Origin: Ostrinia nubilalis
Lineage: Eukaryota > Arthropoda > Insecta > Lepidoptera > Crambidae
DNA length: 64,000 nt
Direction: 5' to 3'
Assembly (NCBI RefSeq): GCF_963855985.1
Contig: NC_087105.1
Coordinates: 2,420,501-2,484,500 of the forward strand
The position numbers and the translations under genes were made by a program. Numbering within the stretch: position 1 is the stretch's first letter; every line of letters starts with the position of its first letter. This document shows positions 55,317-64,000 of this stretch, one piece after another. Under the pieces are notes generated by a model. The model had not been told where the DNA came from and did no database searches. It saw only the letters and a program-made list of their open reading frames with translations.

Positions 55317-55580
55317 TGCAGGATTAAGTGCCCTTCAACCGTCATGAAGACCACTTTTTGATAGGGTAAGTCCTTTACGCGGTATAACCGGAAAACCGAA
55401 AAAATGCCCCTTTCGGGGGCCCCCACCGCTTAAGCACAACTCCGTCGAAGTCGAAAACTTAGGAGAGTCTTAATGGGCAACCAATGAAGCCTTTAAAACA
55501 ATAAAATCTTTTGTAGGAATTATTTCCGATTTAAAAGCTAATTCTACTGGACTATAAAGTTAGGTGGTGCAACTCAACCT

Positions 55581-56194
55581 AAGTATGCCACAACATTGTT
55601 AGAAAATGTCACTATGTGAGGCTTCTAAAAATCAAGTACAGGTTAAAATAGATTTCCCTAATTGTCTCACAAACACTAATGGGAGTTGTACCAGTTGTAC
55701 TATCATAACATGATGTGTCGATAGCATAATTCTCAACAAATATCAGTCGAGATATCGATCAAGCTATTTCTGAACTGCGTTTAGTTTCTAACTGCTGTAT
55801 GGCATGGTAAACGGCAGTCGATATGACCTGATTGGGAAAACACTAATTTTATTACAGCCTATTACAGTAGGCATTATCATTTTGCCTTATGTATAGAAGT
55901 CAACGCTTTGTTTTCTATGGAATATTCTTTATAGAAATGGCGCCGATTTTAAAAATATTTCAGTAGGTACCTTTGAGATGGTAAAAATCATGTTCCTGGA
56001 ATGTGAATTTCAGATCTATATCTTATCTATTCAACATAATGTCTAAATCATTGTAACCCAATTTTTAATTATATTTTAGAAAGAAAGAACAAATATTTAT
56101 TTAGTATCATTTACACATTACTTATTTTTAGACAAATCTTTAAAAGTACACAATGATACCTACTGATTTTACGGGGAATCTCTTAACCTTCATC
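55581..56194. other. Spacer without gene
   Basis: No recognised signature. Confidence 0.4.
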
Positions 56195-56340
56195 TTATTT
56201 TGATGGAATGTGGCAGTGAGCTTCATCTGGAATCCTCAACTACAAAGCTATTTTTTACCTCCAAATGTCGAAACACAACAACGCTGTTAAACATTGTTGC
56301 TAAGCCGACAGACTTAATTAAGATGGTAAATGATTAGACA
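56195..56340 (+). mobile_element. Dispersed retroposon-like repeat, diverged copy
   Basis: GTGAGCTTCATCTGGAATCC then TCAACTACAAAG, AAATGTCGAAACACAACAAC and AAACATTGTTGCTAAGCCGA align with 50520-50650. Confidence 0.6.
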
Positions 56341-56344
56341 AACT

Positions 56345-56457
56345 ATAGTCTGGTCTGTGAGTACAGTCGCGACAGCAATATAATTACTCGCGAGCGATAA
56401 GGATGGGTAGCTAGGGGTCATTGGACAAAATTCTACGTGCTCACAGACCGGGCTTTA
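56345..56457. mobile_element. MITE, GTCTGTGAG TIR
   Basis: TATAGTCTGGTCTGTGAGTA and TGCTCACAGACCGGGCTTTA are imperfect ~20-bp inverted repeats around ~75 bp containing GCGAGCGATAAGGATGGGTA. No coding capacity. Confidence 0.7.
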
Positions 56458-56853
56458 CACTGATCTGAATGATCTGATTAATCTTATTTTCCGTGACACA
56501 ATCATCCCTTCTTTCTCTTTATAATTATACCCTTGAGAGAAGAAACATTTCTATGACCGAAGCCGGTGCATCTTTATTACATCCAAGGTCCCCACCAGGT
56601 CGGAAGGCAGCCCTACTAGTCGTATAATGCTGCGGAAGCAGAACTATGGCTTCTCGGTTTACTCTTTTATTTATAGTTCCAGCCCGATTGTGTAAGAGGC
56701 TGATTTTACACGTTTATGAAGTGTTTTCGAGCGTGTGAAGGAACGCTTATAAGTGCACTGTGCAGTTTATTATAGGTAGATATGATTATATCCCGACTAC
56801 CGTCCTTTCTTATGATAAAAGAATAGTAAAGTGGATGAGTCTATAAACAACAA

Positions 56854-57079
56854 CTAGCGGCGGCCCGCGACTTCGTACGCGTGGATCCCGTTTTATACCC
56901 TTAGGGGTTGAGTTTCGTAAAATCCTTTCGTAGCAGATTCCTACGTCATAACATCTACCTGCATGCCAAATTTCAGCCCGATCCGTCAAGTGGTTTGGGC
57001 TGTGCGTTGATAGATCACTATGTCAGTCAGTCAGTCAGTCAGTCAGTCACCTTTGAGTTATATAATTATATTTAGAAGA
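56854..57079 (-). mobile_element. Non-autonomous Helitron, AGTC subfamily
   Basis: Minus strand: A|TCTTCTAAATATAATTATAT at the 5' end, a (TGAC)n microsatellite (57023-57049), CCCTAAGGGTATAAAACGGG, and 3' CGTACGAAGTCGCGGGCCGC then CGCTAG|T. The copy at 63401 is very similar. Confidence 0.85.
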
Positions 57080-57210
57080 TACGTGGACTCTACCTGCCTA
57101 GTTCGTATTTACTACATCATCTATAATATGAAAATGAATCGCAAAATGTGTTAGTAAGCGCATAACTCAACAATGTCTGTGACCAATTTTACCAATTCTT
57201 CTATAAAATT

Positions 57211-57301
57211 TGTAGCGGAGAAGTGGAAATAATGAAATCTGATTGATTATTCAAAATACTTCTCCGCTCCGCTCTCCTCTCTCCGCCTTGGTGGGCCTTA
57301 G
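57211..57301. mobile_element. Partial GGAGCGGAG-type MITE
   Basis: GCGGAGAAGTGGAAATAATG, TTCTCCGCTCCGCTCTCCTC and the terminal GCCTTGGTGGGCCTTA relate it to 9805-10917. The outer left part is missing. Confidence 0.6.
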
Positions 57302-58811
57302 GCTCAAAAACTCCAAAATTCACTAACAAGCTAACGAACACTGGTCCTTACATTTCTAGGAAACTGAAGGGATATTCCCACAGAAGATAGAAACATTCAA
57401 AGTTTCAAACCGCCTTTGGCTATTTTGCCTTTAAGTTTTACGCTATTCGTACTTTGCCTTACAAAGTAGTTGAAGGAATGTTTTACAGTAATTCAGAATT
57501 TAACCACTGAAGGCAATTTATTTGCTTTCAATAGTAATTAAAAAACTTATTGACTTTTACTGTATCTAGAATTTTTAGTCAGAAACAAAGTTTCGGTGCC
57601 TAAATTTAATGTAATCAGGTAATTTAAAGCATAATAAGACTTCTTTAAACCTTATTTTTAATTACTTCTTTTTGCTATTTATAAAATAATGTTTATTTTA
57701 ACTATACCAAAAAAAAAACAAACCACAATATTTGGAACAAATCAAAAACCCAATAACATCATTACATAGACTTTCAATTACGAAATTAATTATGAAACGA
57801 GATCCATTGACTGATGGAGATCTAAAAAGATGTTATTCATTTTCGCGAGTAAATAAGGCATCATTTCATGTAAACATTTGTACAAAAACTGGAGAAAAAA
57901 CTTTTTAGTCGAAGTTGAAATGGCACACCGAGGGAACTAGGGATGTGCCGTGATTAAGCGAAGTTGTCGATAAATGTAGAGATCCCAAAGTAGAGTCAAC
58001 GGTATCCTTCCGTTTGGCCAAATTTCACTTCGCAAACAACTTATCGCCAAAGTTTCTTTCCTAAATGAACTCAATCTATAATCTTTCAGGATTTTCAGGA
58101 ACGCGCATCTGCGTCTTATCGATACGATGAATTGTGTCTATCGAACATCACTACTCAGAAATTTCTCCAAATCAATACATTGGATGTATTCAGAGTAGGT
58201 CGTGTGATTTAGGGCTGTGATTTGCAAACTTTAACGCCCTCGGGACTCTTAACGAAGCCCTGAATCTCGTCCTGAAGGCTCAAATAAAGTTTAGGAATGG
58301 CCAATTTGAACACACATAAAGTGTAGGCTGAGCCCATTCTCAGAAAAGATTATCATTGCAATTTGCTTTGGGGATCAATGTAAATCACGAAAATACAACG
58401 ATTTTCTTTTCTACTTTTTTCGTACGTGAATAAAATGTTTATAGCGGTAATGTTTCTCACTTACGCATTGTCAAAACGAGAAACAGAGCTCAAAACAACC
58501 ACTAGGGCTATACCGAAGTATTTCGTACGAATCTTCCGTTTGCCTCTGGTAAATTAGAGAGGGTCATCCTCTTTCTGTAGAGAATAAATGACCTGAGGAT
58601 GATGATTAATATGACTTCGTATAATAGACAATAATATCACAAAATATTAGCATAATGAGTCCAATATCTCAGTTTGCTAGCCTTCACTTGACGTCATATT
58701 TGCTGTCCAAAGCATTTTTTTTAAATAGTAATTTGTATTGCGCAAATTACTAATAGTCCCGTTAGCCCCTCGTACTAAGAAGCTCAATGTGCTTGTGTTA
58801 CAAGTGGCCTT
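57302..58811. other. Long spacer without gene
   Basis: A short segment at about 58537-58605 (TTTGCCTCTGGTAAATTAGA, GAGGATGATGATTAAT) resembles one at about 38365-38420 and may be another LINE tail. No gene. Confidence 0.4.
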
Positions 58812-58904
58812 ACCACAATAGTCGAGTGGTGGTGGGTTTCAAACCCGCGTTCCTCGGCTTTCGAGTCGGCCAGTCCGACCCCTTCACCGTTCGGCTATCG
58901 TGGC
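58812..58904 (-). tRNA. tRNA-Ser-like sequence, probably pseudogene or SINE head
   Basis: On the minus strand GCCACGA pairs, with wobbles, with TTGTGGT as a 7-bp acceptor stem. TAGCCGAACGG.GA fits a D arm/A box and GCGGGTTTGAAACCC a T arm/B box. CTCGAAA fits a serine anticodon loop (CGA), but the flanking GCCGA..GCCGA cannot pair as a normal 5-bp stem. At 93 nt it is a little long even for a class II tRNA. Probably degenerate. Confidence 0.4.
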
Positions 58905-59416
58905 TTCGCTTCGTTATTTATTGGAAGTTGCTTTCAATAATAAAACCGAGTTTTATTTTTGTCGCTTGTTTAACTGCACCCTAATCCCCAGAATCCCAAC
59001 CAAATCCCTCTTTCCTGTATCAGGGAAAAGTATAGCAAAAGCAGGGGATTGAGAATTTGGTCACGCGCCGCGAGTAAAGTCGAAGTAATGTTCGAACCAT
59101 TGTTCCTTATTATTTATTTGCACTTTTCTTGATATTTATGTGTGAAAAAGGTTATAAAGTTTGTGTTTTTGGTCATGAAATATAGAAATTATACTCTGGG
59201 TTTTGTTTGTAGATCCATGAAATTGGGAACAGAAGGCTTAGACTTTTCAGGAAGGAGGGTTAACGGTTATAAGTTTTTGCACATAAAAGTGATGTATGAC
59301 AGTGGCGGACTGAATGCCGGGTGGCATTCTCTACCAGTCAACCACAGGTCAAGCAGAGAAACTAAGGTGTCACAAAATCAGAATAATTCACTAAATGAAA
59401 GTCAAAACCAATTTAG

Positions 59417-59530
59417 TTGGCCATTTGGTGTAGTAGTTCGCGCCGGACTACTATGCCAGAGGTCGCAGGTTCGATTCCCGCACAGTACCAACGTTTGAAC
59501 CAATACATGTTTGCCTTGATTTGTTTTCGT
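59417..59530 (+). mobile_element. tRNA-derived SINE, head only
   Basis: TTGGCCATTTGGTGTAGTAG, GACTACTATGCCAGAGGTCG and GGTTCGATTCCCGCACAGTA equal the head of the SINE at 28779. The body is soon lost and there is no ATTT tail. Confidence 0.75.
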
Positions 59531-59789
59531 CTGTAACTACTAATATCAGAACCGCGCCACAACATGTTATTTTATTAACAAACTTATCCCCAAGATCGAT
59601 ACCCAAACTTTGAACGCGTTATTAGATTTGGAAAGTGTTTTGCTCAATATCGTTAACAGTTATTTATTACTAAACGTAAAGTATTAGTGCCATTTTATTA
59701 TATTTCTTCAGTTAGTGAAAACGTTATAGCACATAAACACTTTAGTTTTAATAGCTCTGAGTGTTGTTTTATGATATGGGACTTACTTA

Positions 59790-60023
59790 TCCCAACTTAA
59801 TATTATAAATGCGAAAGTAACTCTGTCTGTCTGTCTGTCTGTTACGCTTTCCCGCTTAAACCTCGCAACCGATTTTGATGAAATTTGGCATAGAGATAGT
59901 TTGAGTCCCGGGAAAGAACATAGGATAGTTTTTATCCCGGTTTTTGAAACAGGGACGCGCGCGATAAAGTTTTTCTGTGACAGACAAAATTCCACGCGGG
60001 CGAAGCCGCGGGCGGAAAGCTAG
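59790..60023 (+). mobile_element. Young non-autonomous Helitron
   Basis: A|TCCCAACTTAATATTATAAA at the 5' end, (CTGT)n at about 59823-59842, and CGGGCGAAGCCGCGGGCGGA then AAGCTAG|T at the 3' end, with intact A/T flanks. It is the reverse-oriented near twin of 51413-51656, with fewer CTGT units. Confidence 0.9.
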
Positions 60024-60064
60024 TACATGATATACGAGTGATAGTTTGTCTGACCATTTGTTAT

Positions 60065-60212
60065 GCTTCAACTACACCAACGTGTGCAGATGGTCATCGC
60101 CGGTGCGATCATAGGCCAATGATAGTCCGACCTATGACAGTCCGCGCGACCTGTCATTAGCCTATGATCGCACCGGGCCAAAGCGATCTGCACGCGTTGG
60201 TGTGGTGGAAGC
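60065..60212. mobile_element. Palindromic MITE, GCTTCAACTACACCAACG ends
   Basis: GCTTCAACTACACCAACGTG and CACGCGTTGGTGTGGTGGAA are end-paired, and GGTGCGATCATAGGCCAATG mirrors CATTAGCCTATGATCGCACC inside. Arms of ~65 bp. Confidence 0.75.
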
Positions 60213-60848
60213 TTTATGTTTTCTAACTTTCTTTCTCCTGGGATAATTGACCCTGGCTGGATTTTTATTGGCAGCCAAGCTGTAGATCCTGGTTACACAG
60301 GAATTGCAGCGTTGGAACGAGAGGTGGAAATAGTTCCGTATCTGATGCTGCAAAATGTTTTTTCTCCTTTTTGTGACGTCTGTTAAAAAGGTGTGAAATT
60401 GGAAATGAAAGTTTGTCTATGGATATGTCTAATTTATATATTTTCGGAATTTTAACTAAAGTGATCAACGCATGCTTTGCTTTCTGTCACACTCAAACCC
60501 ACATGAAATCGCGGGCATGATCTAGTTTATTTATAGAACTACGGTCATACAGTTCGCAAGTCCTATTTAGCTTAGGTTTATTATTAGCCCAAACAAAGGA
60601 CAGGAACACCAACAGCTGGCGTCGAGCCAACGTCTTCTATCGCAGACTCCTTGTTCATTACTTAATTAGAAATACCGCATCCAATAACTTCGTGGCTGCA
60701 TGCGTCATCGTTAGGGGTTATCTTACTTAAACTTTCCTAAATCTCTACTTAGTAATTCAATTATGCATCTTAGCATGTATTCTTGTCCGATTTTGAGCAA
60801 AAGAAAGATCAAAAAAGTCAAAATTAAAGCTTTGATTCAGTACATAGG

Positions 60849-60975
60849 TCCTTTCCAGGGCACTTATTACCAAATATAACTTGCCCTACCACCGCTTCGA
60901 GACATCATTTGGCTGGTACTGAGAAGAATTGGCGGTAGAAATTCAGTCACCTAATAATAAAGCAAAACATAAATA
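60849..60975 (+). mobile_element. LINE-type 3'-end repeat fragment
   Basis: TACCACCGCTTCGAGACATC, GGCTGGTACTGAGAAGAATT and AAATTCAGTCACC align with 36950-37015. Confidence 0.6.
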
Positions 60976-61199
60976 AAAAAATATTATTATGGCACCAAAA
61001 TGGTCTCTCATTTTATTACGTTTAACCTTTTTAACTTGAGTTATTCTTGAACCACTTTTTCGTAAGATACAATGGTTATGACAAATCGACTTTACAACCA
61101 AGTTAATCCTGGAATTACCATTGAAGCTGAGAACAAAGGCATTGCTCAAACTGCTTTGGCATTCTGCCACCATCTTTGGTCTAGTTTGAGCAATGCATA

Positions 61200-61594
61200 A
61201 GGCTGCCTTTCCACTAAACGCCTAGCTAAAGAGTTAGTGACAGTTGTAATTTCGAAATCGAATTTACGACACAAAAACGCAGTAGCGTAGCGAATTCGAA
61301 ATTACAATTGTATTTTTTTGTAACTCTATCGGGGGGAGCATGTACCTACTTCATTTAATTTTTTTTTACTGACAATGTATGAATATCAACATAAGGGTAC
61401 ATGGTAAAATTATAGTTATAAGTCAGTTGACTCATTTGTTTTAACTGACCATGTATATCCAGCTTAGGTACATAAAACTTAGCATAAGTGAAAATAAGCG
61501 AGGGATGTAGTTATAAATGCATGCCAATCTGTATACTGTTCAGTGCACATCTTCGCATCGCTACTTTTCGCAGTCTGTAGTGGAAAAGCAGCCT
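61200..61594. mobile_element. TIR element, AGGCTGCYTTTCCACTA ends, TA flanks
   Basis: AGGCTGCCTTTCCACTAAAC at the left and TGTAGTGGAAAAGCAGCCT at the right, flanked by TA at 61198-61199 and 61595-61596. Inner GTAATTTCGAAATCGAATTT and GAATTCGAAATTACAATT form a second local stem. It is non-coding. Confidence 0.75.
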
Positions 61595-61798
61595 TATAAT
61601 GCTACTCCATTAATCTTAGTACCGCATCCAATTATTTGATAGGTGTGCTGTTTTTGTGGCTCTTGAATTTGTGTAATTAATCTTGTACAAGTTGTTTATT
61701 AGGGGAAGCTGTGTTAGTTTAAGAACTTCAATCGCTTTGCGACAAGGCTGCTTAATAACCTACCACTTATAACGTTTTTAAAACATGCTATGTTATTT

Positions 61799-61983
61799 CA
61801 GTGTGCTTACCATGAGTTTACGTTAGGTGTGCTCGCTAGCGACTGCGTAAAAAAATGACATTAATTGTATGACATATTTTGCAGCGCCGCTAGCGGGTAC
61901 TTTCAAGAAACAAAATCTTCATAGAGATTTTTGACGTACTCGCTAGTGAGTACACCTAACATAAACTCATGGTAGGTACACTG
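61799..61983. mobile_element. MITE, CAGTGTGCTTACCATGAG ends
   Basis: CAGTGTGCTTACCATGAGTT then TACGTTAGGTGTGCTCGCTA mirrors the right end, which reads TAACATAAACTCATGGTAGG then TACACTG. Arms of ~45 bp. The flanks do not show a clear TA duplication. Confidence 0.75.
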
Positions 61984-62057
61984 ATATAAGCTTTGTGTGG
62001 TGTGGAAATAAGGAGAATGTATTAATTATGTATACCTACTCGGTTTTAGTACATAAA

Positions 62058-62203
62058 TGCCCGTATTCACAAACATTAATATGAGATCTCACAGTGCGCA
62101 TGGACGCACAGGGTGACACACGAACCAATCACAGAGCTCTATTCAACGCTGTGCGTTTGATTTGCTGCTTCACTTATGCAAGCATCGTTTGTGAATACGG
62201 GCG
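62058..62203 (+). mobile_element. MITE family B copy
   Basis: TGCCCGTATTCACAAACATT to GTTTGTGAATACGGGC, with the standard body CCAATCACAGAGCTCTATTC. Confidence 0.9.
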
Positions 62204-62982
62204 AAAGTTTTTGTCAGATGATTCGCCATTTATAGTCTTAAAATCAAAACTATTTTTCTCACATTTCTAGTATTATGAGCTCCGAAAACAAAATATCCGC
62301 GAGTATTAATTTTCATCCTTTTTAATTTCTTTCTTTGTGCCCAACAAAGAAGGAATAGGTATTAAGTGTGCAAATTACATGAACAAAAGATTAAAGAAAG
62401 ACAACTTTAACGGAATCTTAACACTTTCTATCTACTTATTTATTTAATTATTCATCCTTTAAAATTACCAATTTCCATATCAATTCATCGTTAATAGGAA
62501 AGCGTTCATTACAATATGGCGTATTATGTCAAGAATCTCATAAAAGATACTTCGCTAGAGGGATCAAGATAAATCTAACTCCTTTTCATTGTTCTCAGAA
62601 TTATTATTGTGTGTTTGTTTGTAAGAAGTTTGAGCCTACGTAATGAACCTATTTTGATGAACTTTGGTATAAAGGTAGATCAGAAAGAGGAAATCACAGG
62701 ATAACGTTGTTGACGTTGTGCCTTCCTATTTCTGGGTCAGTTTAAGTAAAAAACCCTAAAAAGAGCTAAAAATTGGTCTTCTGTTATGCTCTAACTGACG
62801 AAATACCTATTGCGAAAACCGTTTTGGGAAAAAATAAAGCTTTTCTTTTTTTGTTCCAAACTTACATTTAAGCCTTAATTCTTATCAATACCTTAATAAA
62901 GGCCGGCGTTCATTGTGTTACATCATGCATGTCAAAGATTCTGAAAACTAAGAAAAAACGAGCTGAAAATCTGGTCTCCTGG

Positions 62983-63070
62983 ACATCATCATCATCACCA
63001 TTTCAGCCATAGGACTTTCTCTGCTGAACATAGGCCTCCCCCAAATGTTTTCCATATCGCCCGGTTGGTT
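62983..63070 (-). mobile_element. RTE-type LINE 3' end, ATGATG tail
   Basis: CATCATCATCATCACCATTT, CAGCCATAGGACTTTCTCTG and CTGAACATAGGCCTCCCCCA. Truncated to under 100 bp. Confidence 0.75.
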
Positions 63071-63084
63071 GGCCAATTTGGGAC

Positions 63085-63146
63085 AAATAAAGCGGTCGTT
63101 ATGGAAAGCCTTTGTCCAGCAGTGGGCGTTATTTGGCTGAAACGAA
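63085..63146 (+). mobile_element. RTE-type LINE 3' end, head-to-head with its neighbour
   Basis: TCGTTATGGAAAGCCTTTGT, CCAGCAGTGGGCGTTATTTG and GCTGAAACGAAAG keep the -FVQQW- end and the ACGA-type tail start. Confidence 0.7.
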
Positions 63147-63400
63147 AGCTTTTCTCTTACAACATTAAGCCTGAATTCTTATCAATACCAGTGAATAAAG
63201 CCCGGCGTTCATTACGTTACGTCATGTATGTCAAGGATTACACCCGCCTTACCGCGTCGACGTCCTAATCTTTACAGGGATATACGCTTCGCTGGAAGGG
63301 ATCAGACGATATCTATTTACCTATTTATTTATGTAATACAGGTACCATATTTATTGGCGCTGATTAACCTACTATTTTTGATCTGAAGTTTATACTTAAA

Positions 63401-63639
63401 CTAGCGGCGGCCCGCGACTTCGTATGCGTGCATCCCGTTTTACCCCCTTAGGGGTGGAGTTTCGTAAAATCCTTTCTTAGCGGATGCCTACGTCATAACA
63501 TCTACCTGCATGCCAAATTTCAGCCTGATCCGTCCTGTGGTTTGGGCTGTGCGTTGATCACTCCACGTTCTCCACAGATCACTATGTCAGTCAGTCAGTC
63601 AGTCACCTTTGAGTATACACATTATTACACATATTTAGA
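63401..63639 (-). mobile_element. Non-autonomous Helitron, AGTC subfamily
   Basis: Minus strand: A|TCTAAATATGTGTAATAATG at the 5' end, (TGAC)n, and 3' CATACGAAGTCGCGGGCCGC then CGCTAG|T. Closely related to 56854-57079 with a short insertion (ATCACTCCACGTTCTCCACA). Confidence 0.85.
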
Positions 63640-63869
63640 TTAATGATTATTATGCATTATTGTAAAAGCAACAAAGCTTCAATGCAACGCAGTCACATTA
63701 AGTACACTCGTTTTCACACTTTTGGAAAACGGCTACCGCTAGAGGGAAAATGCTTTTTCTATCTAAATATTTACGTACGTCTATGTAAAATTATTAGCAA
63801 TTAGTCATTTGTACACCATACATTGCTGTTAGATATTATGTGCTGTATTGTCCATGAGCCATGTTGTGG

Positions 63870-64000
63870 CTCTATAGGACCGGATTAAATGCCCTCCGGC
63901 TATTTTCATTTGGGGCAATCAGATTGATTCGAGTTTTGCGTCCTACCCAAAATGTAGTTAATTTGTATGGTTCTACAGGGAATTGAACCCAGGCCCAAAT
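63870..64000 (-). mobile_element. tRNA-type SINE cut by the window end
   Basis: GGGAATTGAACCCAGGCCC at the right edge is the reverse of a B-box (GGTTCAATTCC). The A box and the rest of the head would lie beyond the window. Confidence 0.35.

Larger units (their letters stand above)
53935..55580. mobile_element. 1.65-kb foldback element with MITE family A ends
   Basis: The termini AGGCTAGGTTGCACTGTCTT and TTAGGTGGTGCAACTCAACC are family A ends. Inside, arms 54123-54727 and 54958-55550 are inverted copies of ~600 bp, well conserved from CCAGTAGAATT to GGCGTCGAACCTT. Landmarks present in both arms are GGGGGCCCCCGAAAGGGG-type sequence, ACCGCGTAAAGGACTTACCC and CATATGTTTTGGACAAACCG. The ~230-bp spacer holds an internal piece of a Helitron. 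Twin frames lie in the arms, converging on the spacer. It appears to be a family A derivative that has acquired and duplicated foreign DNA. Confidence 0.85.
62837..63241. repeat. Direct duplication flanking LINE ends
   Basis: AAGCTTTTCT..AGCCTTAATTCTTATCAATA and GGCCGGCGTTCATTGTGTTA (62837-62942) recur in diverged form at 63146-63241. Between the copies lie two LINE 3' ends in opposite orientation. Confidence 0.7.

Noticed and set aside
58812..58904. Functional tRNA-Ser gene
   Set aside because: The acceptor stem relies on wobble pairs and the anticodon stem cannot form normally. Kept only as a tRNA-like sequence of moderate to low confidence.

Overview
The window looks like lepidopteran nuclear DNA: AT-rich, saturated with moth/butterfly-type repeats (Helitrons ending in a GC hairpin plus CTAG, RTE-type LINE 3' ends with ATGATG or ACGA tails, tRNA-headed SINEs, many palindromic MITEs). 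No host protein-coding gene is supported. The longest open frames lie in repeats, in C-rich satellite or in AT-rich spacer and resemble no host protein. The only recognisable protein homology is transposon debris: a piggyBac transposase fragment (about 34.5-34.8 kb), a Penelope-like element C-terminus (31.9-32.2 kb) and several C-terminal ends of RTE-type LINE ORF2. The window is best read as intergenic DNA or the inside of a very long intron.

Layout. 0-12 kb: small MITEs, a foldback abutting a perfect palindrome (3.2-3.6 kb), a 1.8-kb TIR element with TA target duplication (6.0-7.8 kb), and a MITE (9.8-10.9 kb) split by a Helitron. 12-24 kb: a palindromic TA element (12.3-12.9 kb), a 178-bp tandem array (17.6-18.6 kb), hairpin MITEs and Helitrons. 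24-33 kb: LINE ends, a 2-kb foldback whose core is a C-rich array (26.7-28.7 kb), a SINE, three nested inverted repeats (29.6-30.2 kb), a GC-rich poly(A) retroposon with an 11-bp target duplication inside a TIR element (30.45-30.92 kb), and the Penelope relic. 33-45 kb: a decayed piggyBac element, SINEs, LINE relics, and a Helitron nested in a TA element. 45-56 kb: a 1.1-kb hairpin element inside a Helitron, a splice-site pair resembling a recursive splice site, LINE ends, and a 1.65-kb foldback with ~600-bp arms that carry twin 106-codon frames. 56-64 kb: Helitrons, MITEs, a tRNA-Ser-like sequence and a duplicated LINE-end junction.

The unifying theme is inverted repetition at every scale, from a 16-bp hairpin to 600-bp arms. 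Several unrelated foldbacks share a CAGKGTG-like terminus and TA flanks, which suggests mobilisation by related Tc1/mariner-type transposases encoded elsewhere. All calls were made by eye. Element ends are accurate to a few bases where both termini and flanks are described and approximate otherwise.
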